Part shown: piece by piece, positions 24,253 to 32,758 of the stretch
Layout of the letters: each line of letters begins with the position of its first letter
Numbering within the stretch: position 1 is the stretch's first letter
Program-made: the position numbers and the translations under genes
DNA from: Akkermansia muciniphila
GTDB taxonomy: Bacteria; Verrucomicrobiota; Verrucomicrobiia; Limisphaerales; UBA9464
NCBI GenBank assembly: GCA_945861565.1
Contig: CAMAUY010000035.1
Span: 1 to 42,527, forward strand
Direction of reading: 5' to 3'
Length of the DNA: 42,527 bases
Notes under the pieces: generated by a model
What the model was told of the DNA's origin: nothing
The model's input: only the letters and a program-made list of their open reading frames with translations
The model's database searches: none

Positions 24253-25182
24253 ATGGAACAAGTCGTTATCATGGGCACCGGCTGCGCCGGTCTCACCGCC
24301 GCTGTCTACACCGCTCGGGCGAATTTGAATCCGCTCTGCTTTACGGGCACGCTGCCCGGAGGTCTACTCACGACCACCAGCATTGTCGAAAATTTTCCCG
24401 GCTTCCCCGAGGGAGTGGATGGGTATGAGCTGATGATCCGAATGCAAAAGCAGGCGGAGAAATTTGGGGCCCGCGTGCAGTTCGCCACCGTCGAAAAGGT
24501 GGATCTCTCCGGAAACCCACTTCGGCTGGTGGTCGATGGCGAACCGATCGAGACACGCACGCTCATCATCGCGAGTGGTGCCGGACATCGGCATCTGGAC
24601 GTTGCGGGAGAACGTGAACTCGAGAAAAAAGGTGTCACCTACTGCGCGACCTGCGACGGTGCCCTGCCGGCTTTCCGAAACCAACCGCTCGTGGTCGTTG
24701 GCGGAGGGGACTCCGCATGCGAAGAGGCGATGTATCTAACCCGATTTGCCTCGAAAGTTTATCTTGTCCATCGCCGGGATTCGCTCCGCGCTTCCCGAAT
24801 CATGGCGGAGCGAACCCTTGCTCATCCGAAAATCCAGCCGGTGTGGGACTCCATTGTCATCGCAGTGCACGATATCCAGGCGGACAAGGTCACGGGGGTT
24901 TCGTTGAAAAATGTGAAGACAGCGGTCGCGTCGCACCTGCCGTGTGCGGGACTTTTTGTCGCGGTGGGCCACGTTCCAAACACCCAGCTGTTCCGCGGAG
25001 TCCTTGATCTCGACGATGGGGGGTACATCCGGCCAACGATGGGGGCGGCTACCGGTTTACCCGGGGTTTTTGTGGCCGGGGATTGTGCCGATCGGGTGTA
25101 TCGTCAAGCCATCACGGCCGCCGGAATGGGTTGCATGGCCGCGATCGAGGCCGAGCGATATCTTGCGGGTCTGTCCGGCTGA
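24253..25182 (+). CDS. trxB: Thioredoxin-disulfide reductase
   Basis: 309 residues, the usual size. FAD-binding GTGCAGLTAAVY at the N-terminus replaces the common GSGPAGxTAA with Cys for Pro. GGLLTTTSIVENFPGF has Leu where most TrxB have Gln (GGQLTTT). The redox pair is CATC (131-134). NADPH binding is shown by VVGGGDSACEEA and the 2'-phosphate-binding HRRDSLRAS. The C-terminal FAD motif is VFVAGDCADRVYRQAITAAGMGCMAA. It passes electrons from NADPH to thioredoxin in the cytoplasm. GGGA stands 10 bases before the ATG. Convergent with the SET gene, four bases apart. Confidence 0.93.
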   Translation: MEQVVIMGTGCAGLTAAVYTARANLNPLCFTGTLPGGLLTTTSIVENFPGFPEGVDGYELMIRMQKQAEKFGARVQFATVEKVDLSGNPLRLVVDGEPIETRTLIIASGAGHRHLDVAGERELEKKGVTYCATCDGALPAFRNQPLVVVGGGDSACEEAMYLTRFASKVYLVHRRDSLRASRIMAERTLAHPKIQPVWDSIVIAVHDIQADKVTGVSLKNVKTAVASHLPCAGLFVAVGHVPNTQLFRGVLDLDDGGYIRPTMGAATGLPGVFVAGDCADRVYRQAITAAGMGCMAAIEAERYLAGLSG

Positions 25183-25186
25183 CCCG

Positions 25187-25609
25187 TCAACCCCGGCCTC
25201 CGAGAGGGGAATCGGGTGGCACTAGGCCCAACTTCCACGGCGTATCGGCATCGTACTCCCAATAGTTGCAGGTGATCTCTTCACCCACCGCGATGTCGCG
25301 CAGCGCCACGGTCGTCACCGGTTCGGTTGCCCCGCGGGGGGTCCCCGTATTGGGAATCGAGGCGTGGTTCAGGAAACACGCATGGTCGCCGCTCAAAATG
25401 ACATCACCGCTTCGGTGACTGACAAAACAGTACCAGCGCGTGTGCTCGCGTGCGAGACGTGGCAGGGACGCAAACTCGATCGGGCTGAAAACGTGGTCGA
25501 AGCCGAATTGAAAACGCCAGATCGGCGTGCCCCGGGGGATCACTTCCGCAGCGAACAGGCCCGAGCCGTGAATCCGGCTCGGGCCTACTTTCGTGGGGAT
25601 GAGCAACAT
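25187..25609 (-). CDS. Small SET-domain protein (putative protein-lysine methyltransferase)
   Basis: 140 residues, almost only a SET domain. SRIHGSGLFAAEVIPRGTPIW is the N-terminal SET motif, FLNHASIPNTG is the AdoMet-binding N-H motif, and VGEEITCNYWEYD is the catalytic C-terminal motif with the GEE-x-x-x-x-Y signature. No pre-SET or post-SET zinc cluster is seen. Bacterial SET proteins methylate lysines of ribosomal or nucleoid proteins, or act on host histones in pathogens. No target is suggested by the neighbours, so a housekeeping substrate is as likely as any. Start at the ATG at 25609. Confidence 0.8.
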   Translation of the reverse strand: MLLIPTKVGPSRIHGSGLFAAEVIPRGTPIWRFQFGFDHVFSPIEFASLPRLAREHTRWYCFVSHRSGDVILSGDHACFLNHASIPNTGTPRGATEPVTTVALRDIAVGEEITCNYWEYDADTPWKLGLVPPDSPLGGRG

Positions 25610-25650
25610 GGTGGCTTCCGGTAACCGTCAACATGCAGGCAAGGCTCGAA

Positions 25651-26457
25651 TCATTTGGTTGGGGAATAGTCGGTCGGAACCAGGTAGACCGATTTCACGC
25701 CCCCAGGAGCCGTCAGGGATCCACCGGCGTTTTGCTCGCTCGCCTTGTGGGCTGCCTTCCAGGCGGGATCCGCACCAAATGCCTTAAACGACGCCGCTGC
25801 CGCTTCCTTCGAGGCATGGCTCAACAGGTACTGAAGAGTGATCTCCGCCTCCGGCTGCCCGCTCATCCGGTGCCAGTAGCCGTAGTTTACCATTCCGTGC
25901 TTTGCGAAAAGGGCGACGGTATGGTCCCGAAAGCGGGCATCCAGATTCGCCAAACGCCCCGGAGGCGTGGTGTAGGTGCGCAATTCAAAGACCCGTCCGC
26001 CGGGAGCAGAAACCTGCACCGCAGGTGAATAGTCCGTCAATTGAACAAAGAAATTCTCCGGGCCCTTGGCGAGAATTGGGCCGGCGGCTTCAGAGGCTTT
26101 GTACGCCGCCTGCCAGGCGGGATCGGCCATGAACGCCTTCCACGAGGCCTCACGCGCCTCACGACTCGGGTAACGCAACAAGAAATGCAGCCGCTGATCG
26201 GCTGGATCCAGGGGCATCCAGTAGCCGACGCTCTCGATTCCATGCTTCTTGAACAAGGGTAGAGTGGCTGTCCGGAAGCGATTGTGCAACGCGTCGGCCT
26301 TGCCCGGATTGATGGTATACACGCGTAATTCGTACACCCGAGTGTCCGGGTCGGCTTGGCACTGCATCGGAGTGGTGCAGGTCGCAACGATGCCAGCGGT
26401 AACGGCCGTAAAAGCCGACCATCCGCGAAAACTCAACAAGCGAGGGAATGTGATCAT
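25651..26457 (-). CDS. Exported protein with two NIPSNAP domains
   Basis: 268 residues. A signal peptide is predicted at about 1-35 (basic start, hydrophobic FTAVTAGIVATCTT). Two tandem NIPSNAP (dimeric alpha-beta barrel) domains follow: YELRVYTINPGKADALHNRF...GIESVGYWMP...FLLRYPSREARE, then FELRTYTTPPGRLANLDARF...GMVNYGYWHR...YLLSHASKEAAA. Each ends with an AW(Q/K)A(A/H)KASE helix. The duplication makes an intramolecular barrel. Function in bacteria is unknown; relatives are secreted and frequent in Planctomycetota and Verrucomicrobiota. Confidence 0.85.
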   Translation of the reverse strand: MITFPRLLSFRGWSAFTAVTAGIVATCTTPMQCQADPDTRVYELRVYTINPGKADALHNRFRTATLPLFKKHGIESVGYWMPLDPADQRLHFLLRYPSREAREASWKAFMADPAWQAAYKASEAAGPILAKGPENFFVQLTDYSPAVQVSAPGGRVFELRTYTTPPGRLANLDARFRDHTVALFAKHGMVNYGYWHRMSGQPEAEITLQYLLSHASKEAAAASFKAFGADPAWKAAHKASEQNAGGSLTAPGGVKSVYLVPTDYSPTK

Positions 26458-26600
26458 AGGACTGCAATGCCGCCCGGAAGTCGTCTTCTCGTCAATAGAA
26501 ACTCTCTTGCGACCCGTCCTCCTCCCTCTAGGTTTCGGCTCTGAGTCGGGGCGAAGGAATCGCCGCGGGTCGGGAATCCCTTTGAGAGGAATACTGTTGC

Positions 26601-29600
26601 ATGAATGATGTCGTAAAAAAACGTGGGCGCTGGTGGCTGTGGATCCTCACCTCCGTGTTGCTGATCCTGGTCGCTGCGTGGTTTGTCATCACTAGTTCTG
26701 CGTTTGTCCGGGCCGTCGTCCTGCCGCGACTATCCGCAGCCACTGGGTGCGATCTCACCGTCGAGGATATCTCGCTGAGTCCCTTTTCTCAAGTCACCCT
26801 GCGCAGACTGCGCCTCTCGCCGCCCGGTTCGGAGACGCTCCTCACCGTCGAGTCGGCCCGTGTCCGATATGATGGCGTGGGTTTTCTCCGCGGTTCCATT
26901 CGTATCCATGAGGTTTCGATCGAAGCGCCGGTACTAACCGTGGTGGAGACGGCTGACGGCAAGAGCAATCTGGACCGGCTTCTCTCTTCCCTCGATTCGG
27001 GGGCGAAGACGCCCGGAAATGCCGCGTCAGTACCGCTAAAAATCGATGTGGCCAACATTTCAATTCGGAATGCGACGTTGCGAAAAACCCGCCCGGCGGG
27101 ACTGGCGGGCAGTCAGGTTTTAGAACTTTCCAGCCTGAACGTAGCCCTCGATCACCTGAAAAATGGCGGCTCGGGTCGCCTGACTATCGATGGGCTTGGA
27201 CGGTTCGTGCAACCAATCGACGACAACGTCGAGGCTCGACTCGCCGGTGGGTTGGACCTGACCGTTGGCGAGGATTTTCAGCCCCGGATCGTGAACGGCA
27301 GTTTTTCAAATCGCATTAATGTGGCCCGAGGGGCGTTTCGGAGCTTTGGCGGCCTCGAAGCGGTGATGGCGAGCGATCTAACACCCACGGAGATTCGGTC
27401 GCTGGGTATTAGTTTTCGTCAGAATGGCGAGGATCTGGGACGAATTCGCGTCAGTGGTCCACTCGATTTGGCGAAGAAAAACGGGAACCTCACTTACGAA
27501 GTTTCGGGCATCGATCGACGCGTGCTCGGCATGCTCGGAGCCACGGCGGGCGGACTCGATTTGGGGCGCACGACTGTGATGGCGAGTGGCCGCGTGGATC
27601 TGTCGGGTGCCGGCATGAACATTGCATCGGACGGACGGCTTCAGGTGGGCAATTTTGGAGTGACTTCAACCAATGGTGTCACGCCCATGATTGATCTCGA
27701 TTTAGCCTACCAGGGTGCGGTGAATCTGGATGACAGCACAGCGGTTGTCAGCAAGTTGGATCTTTCCGGAAAGCAGGGGGATCGAGCTCTGCTCAAGGCG
27801 GCTCTCGATCGCGCCATGAGCTTGGCGTGGGGGAAGGGTGGATCCGGGTTCCGGGAATCAACATTCACCGTGGAGCTCGCTGGTTTTACACTCGCCGAAT
27901 GGCGCCCGATCCTTGGGCCGGATGTGCCTTCCGGAGCCCTCGATGCCAAGCTGCAAGTGCACGCCGAAAAGGAGGGTCGAGTCCTCCGGTTTTCTCTGGG
28001 TAGTGAAGGGCGTGATTTGTCCGCGCGGATCGCTGGCGGTCGCGTGGAGAATGCCACGTTGAAGGTCTCTGCGGAGGGGGCCGTTGAAAATTTCAAAGTC
28101 GTGACCGTGGACAAATTTTCGGCGACACTCCAGCAGGGCGGCCAGGCTCTCGGAGCGCTCGAAGGAACCGTCAATTTTAATCCGGATTCCCATCTCGCCA
28201 ACGCTCAGTTTAAGGGATCCGCAATACTCCCGTCGGTTACAGGTCTGTTTCCCGTGCCCGGACTTACGGCACGGGCCGGTGAGCTCAAGTTCACCGGACA
28301 GCTCGCGGGGAAACCTGCGGGAACCAATTTAACCGTCAGCGTGAATCTCGCCAGATTCTCTGGAGAGTACGGGGATTTTGCGTTTAGCGAGTACCCGGCG
28401 GAATTGGTCTTGGTCGCGGACTTCGCCAACTCGGAACTCCGCATCCCCCGGGCAACGGTCACGGCCGGTCAGGGCGGCGCATTGGATTTCTCCGGAAATT
28501 ATAATCTGGACCGCCGAAAGGGCCGGCTGGTTGCCAAATCGAGAAATCTCAATCAGTCGGCACTCGGACCCTTTCTCACCGCCGCTCTCCGGCCGAAATC
28601 CCTGCAATCGCTGAGCATCGACTTGGATCTGACCGCAGACATCGATGCGGCCGGCGACTCGCAGTTGGTTGGGGAGATGCAGATGAATAATCTCGTCGTG
28701 CACGACAAGGGTCGGCCGATCGGACTACCGGCGAAACTCTCGGTATCGGGCGACGGTGTCATGCGGGGGACGCTCGTCGAGATCCGACGGCTTTTATTGG
28801 CAATCGACCCGACCGTACGCGCCAAGAATCAGGTCACCGCCACGGCACGCCTTGATCTCGGGACCAACAAGCCGATTTCGAGCACATTTTTATTGCAGAG
28901 CGATGGCCTGGATCTGACGGCTTTCTACGACATTTTCGTTCGCGATCCGGCCGGAGGCGCTTCTCCGGCCAAAGTTGAGACGCCACCAAGATCGGGTCCC
29001 GAAGTGGAGCCCGGACCGGTACCCTTACCGTTTCAAAAACTGGAGGGTGACATCCGGATCAATCAATTGTTTGTCCACGATGTCGCCATATCGAATTGGA
29101 CGACGAAAGTCGTTATGGATCAGGGCACGGTGAGTTTGAACCCGATTTCGCTCATTCTCAACGGTGCGCCGATCACGACTCGGGTAAAATTGGACCTCCG
29201 CGTGCCCGGATATGTCTACGATCTGGATTTGACGACCGACCGAATGCCGATCGCGCCCCTTAATGATCTCTTGGATCCCAGGTCTGCGGGGCGCCTCGCT
29301 GGGACGCTCACTTTGAAGAGCCATCTGCAGGGTAGGGGCATTACGGGTGCGAACCTCGAAAAAAATATGGCTGGCAATTTCGAAATGAGTGCCACCAATC
29401 TCAACCTCGCTGTGGCTCAATTGACGAGCCCCATTCTGAAGACGGTGGTATCGGTGATTATGGGAATCCCCGCGGCCATTAAAAATCCGAGCGGTGCCCT
29501 TGGAAGTATCCTGGGTCAATTTACCGGTAACCCACCGGCTGCGAACGACACTTCGAGCTGGGCTGACGAACTGACTCGGTCGCCGATTGATGCCTTGCAG

Positions 29601-30251
29601 GTCAACGCCACGGCGGCGGCCGGCAAGGTTCATTTTCAAAAAACCAGCGTGCAAAGTCGGGCTTTTCTGGCCGAGTCTTCGGGAACGGTATCCCTGGCCC
29701 CAATACTGACGAACTCCACGCTCGTGGCCCCTGTCATGGTCTCGTTACGTCGTCCTTTGGCTGAATCGGTGGGGCTCCTTCCCGCTGATTCACCCACCAA
29801 CGCGGTTTACGCCAAGTTGCCGGATTTTCTAACCCTCAAAGGAACCCTGGGAAACCCGAAAACCGACCTCAACTACCTCGCTCTGGCCAAACTGGCCCTC
29901 AAGGCCGCTGGAGGGGGGGGAGGACAATCGGGAAATACGGTATCTGAAAAAGGAGGTAAGTTGCTCCAGGGCCTGGGAAATTTGCTGAATGGCACGCAAC
30001 CGGCCGCCGCACCAAATACTCCGGCCCCCGCCAACCGTGCTGCCACGCCGGGTACCGTTCCGGCCGCATCACCCGTCCCCCAGGCGAACCCCGTTCCGGC
30101 CGCGTCACCCGTTCCCCAGGCGAACCCTGTGGTCCAACCACCGCCGAAGCCCAGCAGCGCGGCACCCGTGACCAATCGGTCGCTTCAGATCGATTCTCTC
30201 CGCTCCCTCTTCAAGGGTAGCCAGACCAACAAGTCCGCACCGAAGAAGTGA
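26601..30251 (+). CDS. Large AsmA-family envelope protein
   Basis: 1216 residues. An N-terminal membrane anchor (about 12-35) is followed by the AsmA_N pattern: AVVLPRLSAATGCDLTVEDISLSPFSQVTLRRLRL. A very long beta-rich body of repeated strands (for example VSIEAPVLTVVETADGKSNLDRLL) ends in an AsmA_2-like portion, with LNDLLDPRSAGRLAGTLTLKSHLQGRGITG. Such proteins form repeating beta-groove bridges across the periplasm and are implicated in phospholipid transport to the outer membrane. Residues from about 1130 are low complexity, rich in Pro, Ala and Asn, with a duplicated VPAASPVPQANP unit encoded by a 36-bp tandem repeat. GAGAGGA precedes the ATG. No terminator immediately follows. Confidence 0.85.
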   Translation: MNDVVKKRGRWWLWILTSVLLILVAAWFVITSSAFVRAVVLPRLSAATGCDLTVEDISLSPFSQVTLRRLRLSPPGSETLLTVESARVRYDGVGFLRGSIRIHEVSIEAPVLTVVETADGKSNLDRLLSSLDSGAKTPGNAASVPLKIDVANISIRNATLRKTRPAGLAGSQVLELSSLNVALDHLKNGGSGRLTIDGLGRFVQPIDDNVEARLAGGLDLTVGEDFQPRIVNGSFSNRINVARGAFRSFGGLEAVMASDLTPTEIRSLGISFRQNGEDLGRIRVSGPLDLAKKNGNLTYEVSGIDRRVLGMLGATAGGLDLGRTTVMASGRVDLSGAGMNIASDGRLQVGNFGVTSTNGVTPMIDLDLAYQGAVNLDDSTAVVSKLDLSGKQGDRALLKAALDRAMSLAWGKGGSGFRESTFTVELAGFTLAEWRPILGPDVPSGALDAKLQVHAEKEGRVLRFSLGSEGRDLSARIAGGRVENATLKVSAEGAVENFKVVTVDKFSATLQQGGQALGALEGTVNFNPDSHLANAQFKGSAILPSVTGLFPVPGLTARAGELKFTGQLAGKPAGTNLTVSVNLARFSGEYGDFAFSEYPAELVLVADFANSELRIPRATVTAGQGGALDFSGNYNLDRRKGRLVAKSRNLNQSALGPFLTAALRPKSLQSLSIDLDLTADIDAAGDSQLVGEMQMNNLVVHDKGRPIGLPAKLSVSGDGVMRGTLVEIRRLLLAIDPTVRAKNQVTATARLDLGTNKPISSTFLLQSDGLDLTAFYDIFVRDPAGGASPAKVETPPRSGPEVEPGPVPLPFQKLEGDIRINQLFVHDVAISNWTTKVVMDQGTVSLNPISLILNGAPITTRVKLDLRVPGYVYDLDLTTDRMPIAPLNDLLDPRSAGRLAGTLTLKSHLQGRGITGANLEKNMAGNFEMSATNLNLAVAQLTSPILKTVVSVIMGIPAAIKNPSGALGSILGQFTGNPPAANDTSSWADELTRSPIDALQVNATAAAGKVHFQKTSVQSRAFLAESSGTVSLAPILTNSTLVAPVMVSLRRPLAESVGLLPADSPTNAVYAKLPDFLTLKGTLGNPKTDLNYLALAKLALKAAGGGGGQSGNTVSEKGGKLLQGLGNLLNGTQPAAAPNTPAPANRAATPGTVPAASPVPQANPVPAASPVPQANPVVQPPPKPSSAAPVTNRSLQIDSLRSLFKGSQTNKSAPKK
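30058..30129 (+). repeat. 36-bp tandem repeat, two units, in the AsmA-like gene
   Basis: GTTCCGGCCGCATCACCCGT and the following bases recur immediately with three substitutions, duplicating the peptide VPAASPVPQANP. Unit length is a multiple of three, so copy-number change keeps the frame. Confidence 0.7.
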
Positions 30252-30299
30252 CATCGGATTCGGAATTGTTTCACCTTTAGTGTTGTGTTTGACCGAATT

Positions 30300-30520
30300 C
30301 TGTTTTCCCATGGCGAGTAGCTGCCTGTTGAACCTATGATCCACGGGTGTATTCTGTCTCGGATACTGCCAGAGGGGACGTTGTCCGAACACGAGCAGTT
30401 ATAATTTCGCAGTGAATCAGACGAATAAAGTCGTGATCTAGATTTTCGTCTCCGAGTGGAGATGATCACTGGCGGGCTGTGGCGATGAAACCGTGTGTCA
30501 TCCCACAGCCCGCCTTTTTT
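30300..30520 (+). ncRNA. Candidate structured small RNA ending in an intrinsic terminator
   Basis: No protein is encoded in this 287-base gap. A perfect -10 hexamer TATAAT (30400-30405) precedes a segment with nested stems: GTGATC with GATCAC, enclosing TCTCC-GAGT-GGAGA. An alternative pairing is CAGTGA (30410-30415) with TCACTG. The strong terminator at 30471-30520 follows. Transcription from about 30412 would give a roughly 109-nt RNA. The preceding 30300-30400 also folds (TCGGA with TCCGA, GGAC-GTT-GTCC), so the RNA might be longer. The -35 of the TATAAT is poor. No known family (6S, SRP, tmRNA, RNase P) could be assigned by eye. Confidence 0.4.
30471..30520 (+). terminator. Strong intrinsic terminator
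   Basis: GGCGGGCTGTGG (30471-30482) pairs perfectly with CCACAGCCCGCC (30503-30514). An inner GATGA/TCATC stem extends it after a one-base bulge, and TTTTTT (30515-30520) follows. The T-run is on the plus strand only. It therefore ends plus-strand transcription (AsmA gene or the candidate small RNA), not ruvB. Confidence 0.85.
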
Positions 30521-30538
30521 GCGCCAACCCACGCTCAA

Positions 30539-31681
30539 TTATAGTAGCTTCGGCTGGTTTCCCGAAGAACTGCCCGCGATGAATTTCAGTCCCAATTTGC
30601 GATAACTCGTTTCCGTTGCGGTCCGACCTTGCGCGGTCCGGTTAAGGTATCCCTCCATGATCAGGTACGGCTCGTAAACCTCTTCGATGGTGTCCGGCTC
30701 CTCCCCAACCGCCACAGCGAGGGAATTGACACCCACGGGTCCGCCGCCAAATTTAACGATAATGGTCTCCAGGATTCGTTTGTCCATTTCGTCGAGACCG
30801 TTCTCATCGATCTCCAGAATCGCCAGGGCCTTGTCAGCCAAGGCAGCGGTGATCCGCCCGTCGGCTCGCACCTGCGCGTAGTCTCGGACCCGGCGGAGGA
30901 GATTTCCCGCGATACGGGGGGTGCCGCGGCTACGGCGGGCGATCTCCATGGCTCCATTTTCTTCGATTTCAACCTGCAGTAGGCGGGCGGCTCGGATCAG
31001 AATTTTTTGGAGTTGTTCCGCCGTGTAGTAACCCAGTCGCTCGCGAATCCCGAATCGAGTTAGGAGCGGGGCCGTCAATAGTCCGCTCCGGGTGGTGGCA
31101 CCGATGAGGGTGAACCGGGGTAGTTTCAGTTGTACGCTGCGTGCGTTGGGCCCCTGGTCGATGATGATGTCGAGTTTGAAATCCTCCATCGCGGGATAGA
31201 GATATTCCTCGACGGTTTTCTGGAGGCGATGGATCTCATCAATGAAGAGGACATCGCCGGGCTCGAGATTGGTCAGGAGGCCGGCAAGATCCCCCGCCTT
31301 TTCGATGGTAGGGCCACTGGTGGTCTTCAGATTTCCACCCATCGCCTTGGCGAGAATGTTGGCGAGAGTTGTCTTACCCAGTCCGGGCGGTCCGCTGAGG
31401 AGGATGTGATCGAGGGCTTCCCCTCGTTTTCGGGCCGCTTCAACGGCAATCTCGAGCCGCTCCTTCACCTTGGCCTGCCCTGTGAAATCGACAAACAGCG
31501 ACGGCCGAAGGGTGACTTCCAGCACCGGGTCCGGATTGTTGAGCGTATTTACGGGGCGATCCACTGGCGGCGAGTCTGCGGATCCCTGCAGAAAGTCCAA
31601 AGATGAAATTGAAAATCTGTGGGCCGCGCGATTCTTCCGTGCATCCCGAAGTTGTCGGTAGAGGTTGTCGCGCTGCGACAA
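30539..31681 (-). CDS. ruvB: Holliday junction branch migration DNA helicase RuvB
   Basis: 380 residues from a TTG at 31681; family similarity begins near residue 55 ([19 protein letters not shown]). The first 50 residues are a basic, unconserved extension, and the true start may be an internal TTG. AAA+ motifs: Walker [10 protein letters not shown], Walker [10 protein letters not shown], sensor 1 GATTRSG and arginine-finger region [12 protein letters not shown]. The RuvB C-terminal winged helix includes [26 protein letters not shown] and GRTAT. It drives branch migration with RuvA and RuvC, neither of which is in the window. Divergent from the prepilin-like gene. Confidence 0.95.
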   Translation of the reverse strand: MSQRDNLYRQLRDARKNRAAHRFSISSLDFLQGSADSPPVDRPVNTLNNPDPVLEVTLRPSLFVDFTGQAKVKERLEIAVEAARKRGEALDHILLSGPPGLGKTTLANILAKAMGGNLKTTSGPTIEKAGDLAGLLTNLEPGDVLFIDEIHRLQKTVEEYLYPAMEDFKLDIIIDQGPNARSVQLKLPRFTLIGATTRSGLLTAPLLTRFGIRERLGYYTAEQLQKILIRAARLLQVEIEENGAMEIARRSRGTPRIAGNLLRRVRDYAQVRADGRITAALADKALAILEIDENGLDEMDKRILETIIVKFGGGPVGVNSLAVAVGEEPDTIEEVYEPYLIMEGYLNRTAQGRTATETSYRKLGLKFIAGSSSGNQPKLL

Positions 31682-31820
31682 CCCCGCCCGCGTCCAGCGG
31701 GAGGACAGGGCCGCTGCGCGGTTCGTGCCGCCCCTGAACGGCCCGGGGACACCGCAGCGCGGCGTCCGCTACCGTCTCCGACACCATCGGGAGGGATGCA
31801 CCGGCGATTCTCGTTTAAAC

Positions 31821-31848
31821 TTGACAATTTCCAACGATCGCCTCAGAT
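31821..31848 (+). promoter_or_regulatory. Possible promoter of the prepilin-like gene
   Basis: A consensus -35 TTGACA (31821-31826) is followed after 16 bases by TCAGAT (31843-31848), a weak -10. The ATG lies about 40 bases further on. A candidate only. Confidence 0.35.
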
Positions 31849-31888
31849 GAGGGACATCCGCAGTGGGCAACGCAGTCATTCGACGCAT

Positions 31889-32647
31889 ATGAAAATTCAA
31901 GGGTCCCTTTTGCTTTCAGCGAAACCACTCCGCGCTTTTACTTTGATTGAACTGCTGGTGGTCATTGCGATCATCGCGATCCTGGCCGGCATGCTGCTGC
32001 CGGCACTGGGTGCGGCGAAAGAGAAAGCCATGCAAACGGCCTGCATCAACAATAATCGGCAGTTGGCCCTCGCCATGCAGATGTATCCGGCGGACAGCGG
32101 CGACTTTATGCCTTGGCCGAACTGGGCGAACGAGTTTGGACCCGGCTGGCTTTATCGACCGGTGGCGGGAAAGGCCCCGGATCCCGAGAAGACGAATCAA
32201 TTAAGTTACATTGAAGATGGCTTATACTGGCCCTTTCTGAAAAGTCGTAAGGTGTATAATTGCCCGCTCGATCGGACCAATCACATCAGCTGGCAGAAGC
32301 GGGGGCAGCGGATTTCGAGCTACGTGATGAATGGGGCCGTCTGCGGCTACGGAAAGCTCGCTCTGGGCAAAACGTACAAACTGGGGGCGTTCAACGGCGC
32401 GGCGTACGCCATGTGGGAGCCGGACATCAAGAATTTTGGCGGAACCTGGGGGACCAACCCCGCATTTGACGCGAGTCAGTATCCCAGTGACGTCGAAGGT
32501 GTCGGGAGGCGCCACAAACGGGGGGCCATCATTACAGGGTTCAGCGGACAAGTGCACCTGATCCGATATGAGGCCTTCCAACGGGAGCAAACTCAGAATA
32601 AGCCGGGCCTGCTGTGGTGTGTTCCTGGGAGCGCAACGGGAGAGTAA
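31889..32647 (+). CDS. Prepilin-like protein with type II secretion N-terminal methylation motif
   Basis: 252 residues from the ATG at 31889; the frame is open from 31619, but the upstream part is not leader-like. A basic leader is followed by the [19 protein letters not shown] helix, with Glu at mature position 5, then [32 protein letters not shown]. This is the single-gene, pseudopilin-like layout abundant in Verrucomicrobiota and related phyla, with a globular domain containing paired cysteines (NCPLD) and a C-terminal glycine-rich strand ([14 protein letters not shown]). A prepilin peptidase would cleave before the Phe. Pilus or secretion genes are absent nearby; such orphans occur in many copies per genome and their role is unknown. 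Confidence 0.88.
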   Translation: MKIQGSLLLSAKPLRAFTLIELLVVIAIIAILAGMLLPALGAAKEKAMQTACINNNRQLALAMQMYPADSGDFMPWPNWANEFGPGWLYRPVAGKAPDPEKTNQLSYIEDGLYWPFLKSRKVYNCPLDRTNHISWQKRGQRISSYVMNGAVCGYGKLALGKTYKLGAFNGAAYAMWEPDIKNFGGTWGTNPAFDASQYPSDVEGVGRRHKRGAIITGFSGQVHLIRYEAFQREQTQNKPGLLWCVPGSATGE

Positions 32648-32758
32648 TCGGACGAGGAGAGGTGCCGTTCAAGGGGATTCAGATGGGGTGGTGTCGAATT
32701 CTGACTTCGGAAGCAATCCAGACTTTGCGGCCAGATATTCCGTGCTACCCCTTGTGGC

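Noticed and set aside
30300..30400. 6S RNA
   Set aside because: A stem with TCGGA/TCCGA is present, but I could not fold the required closing stem and central bubble around it by eye.
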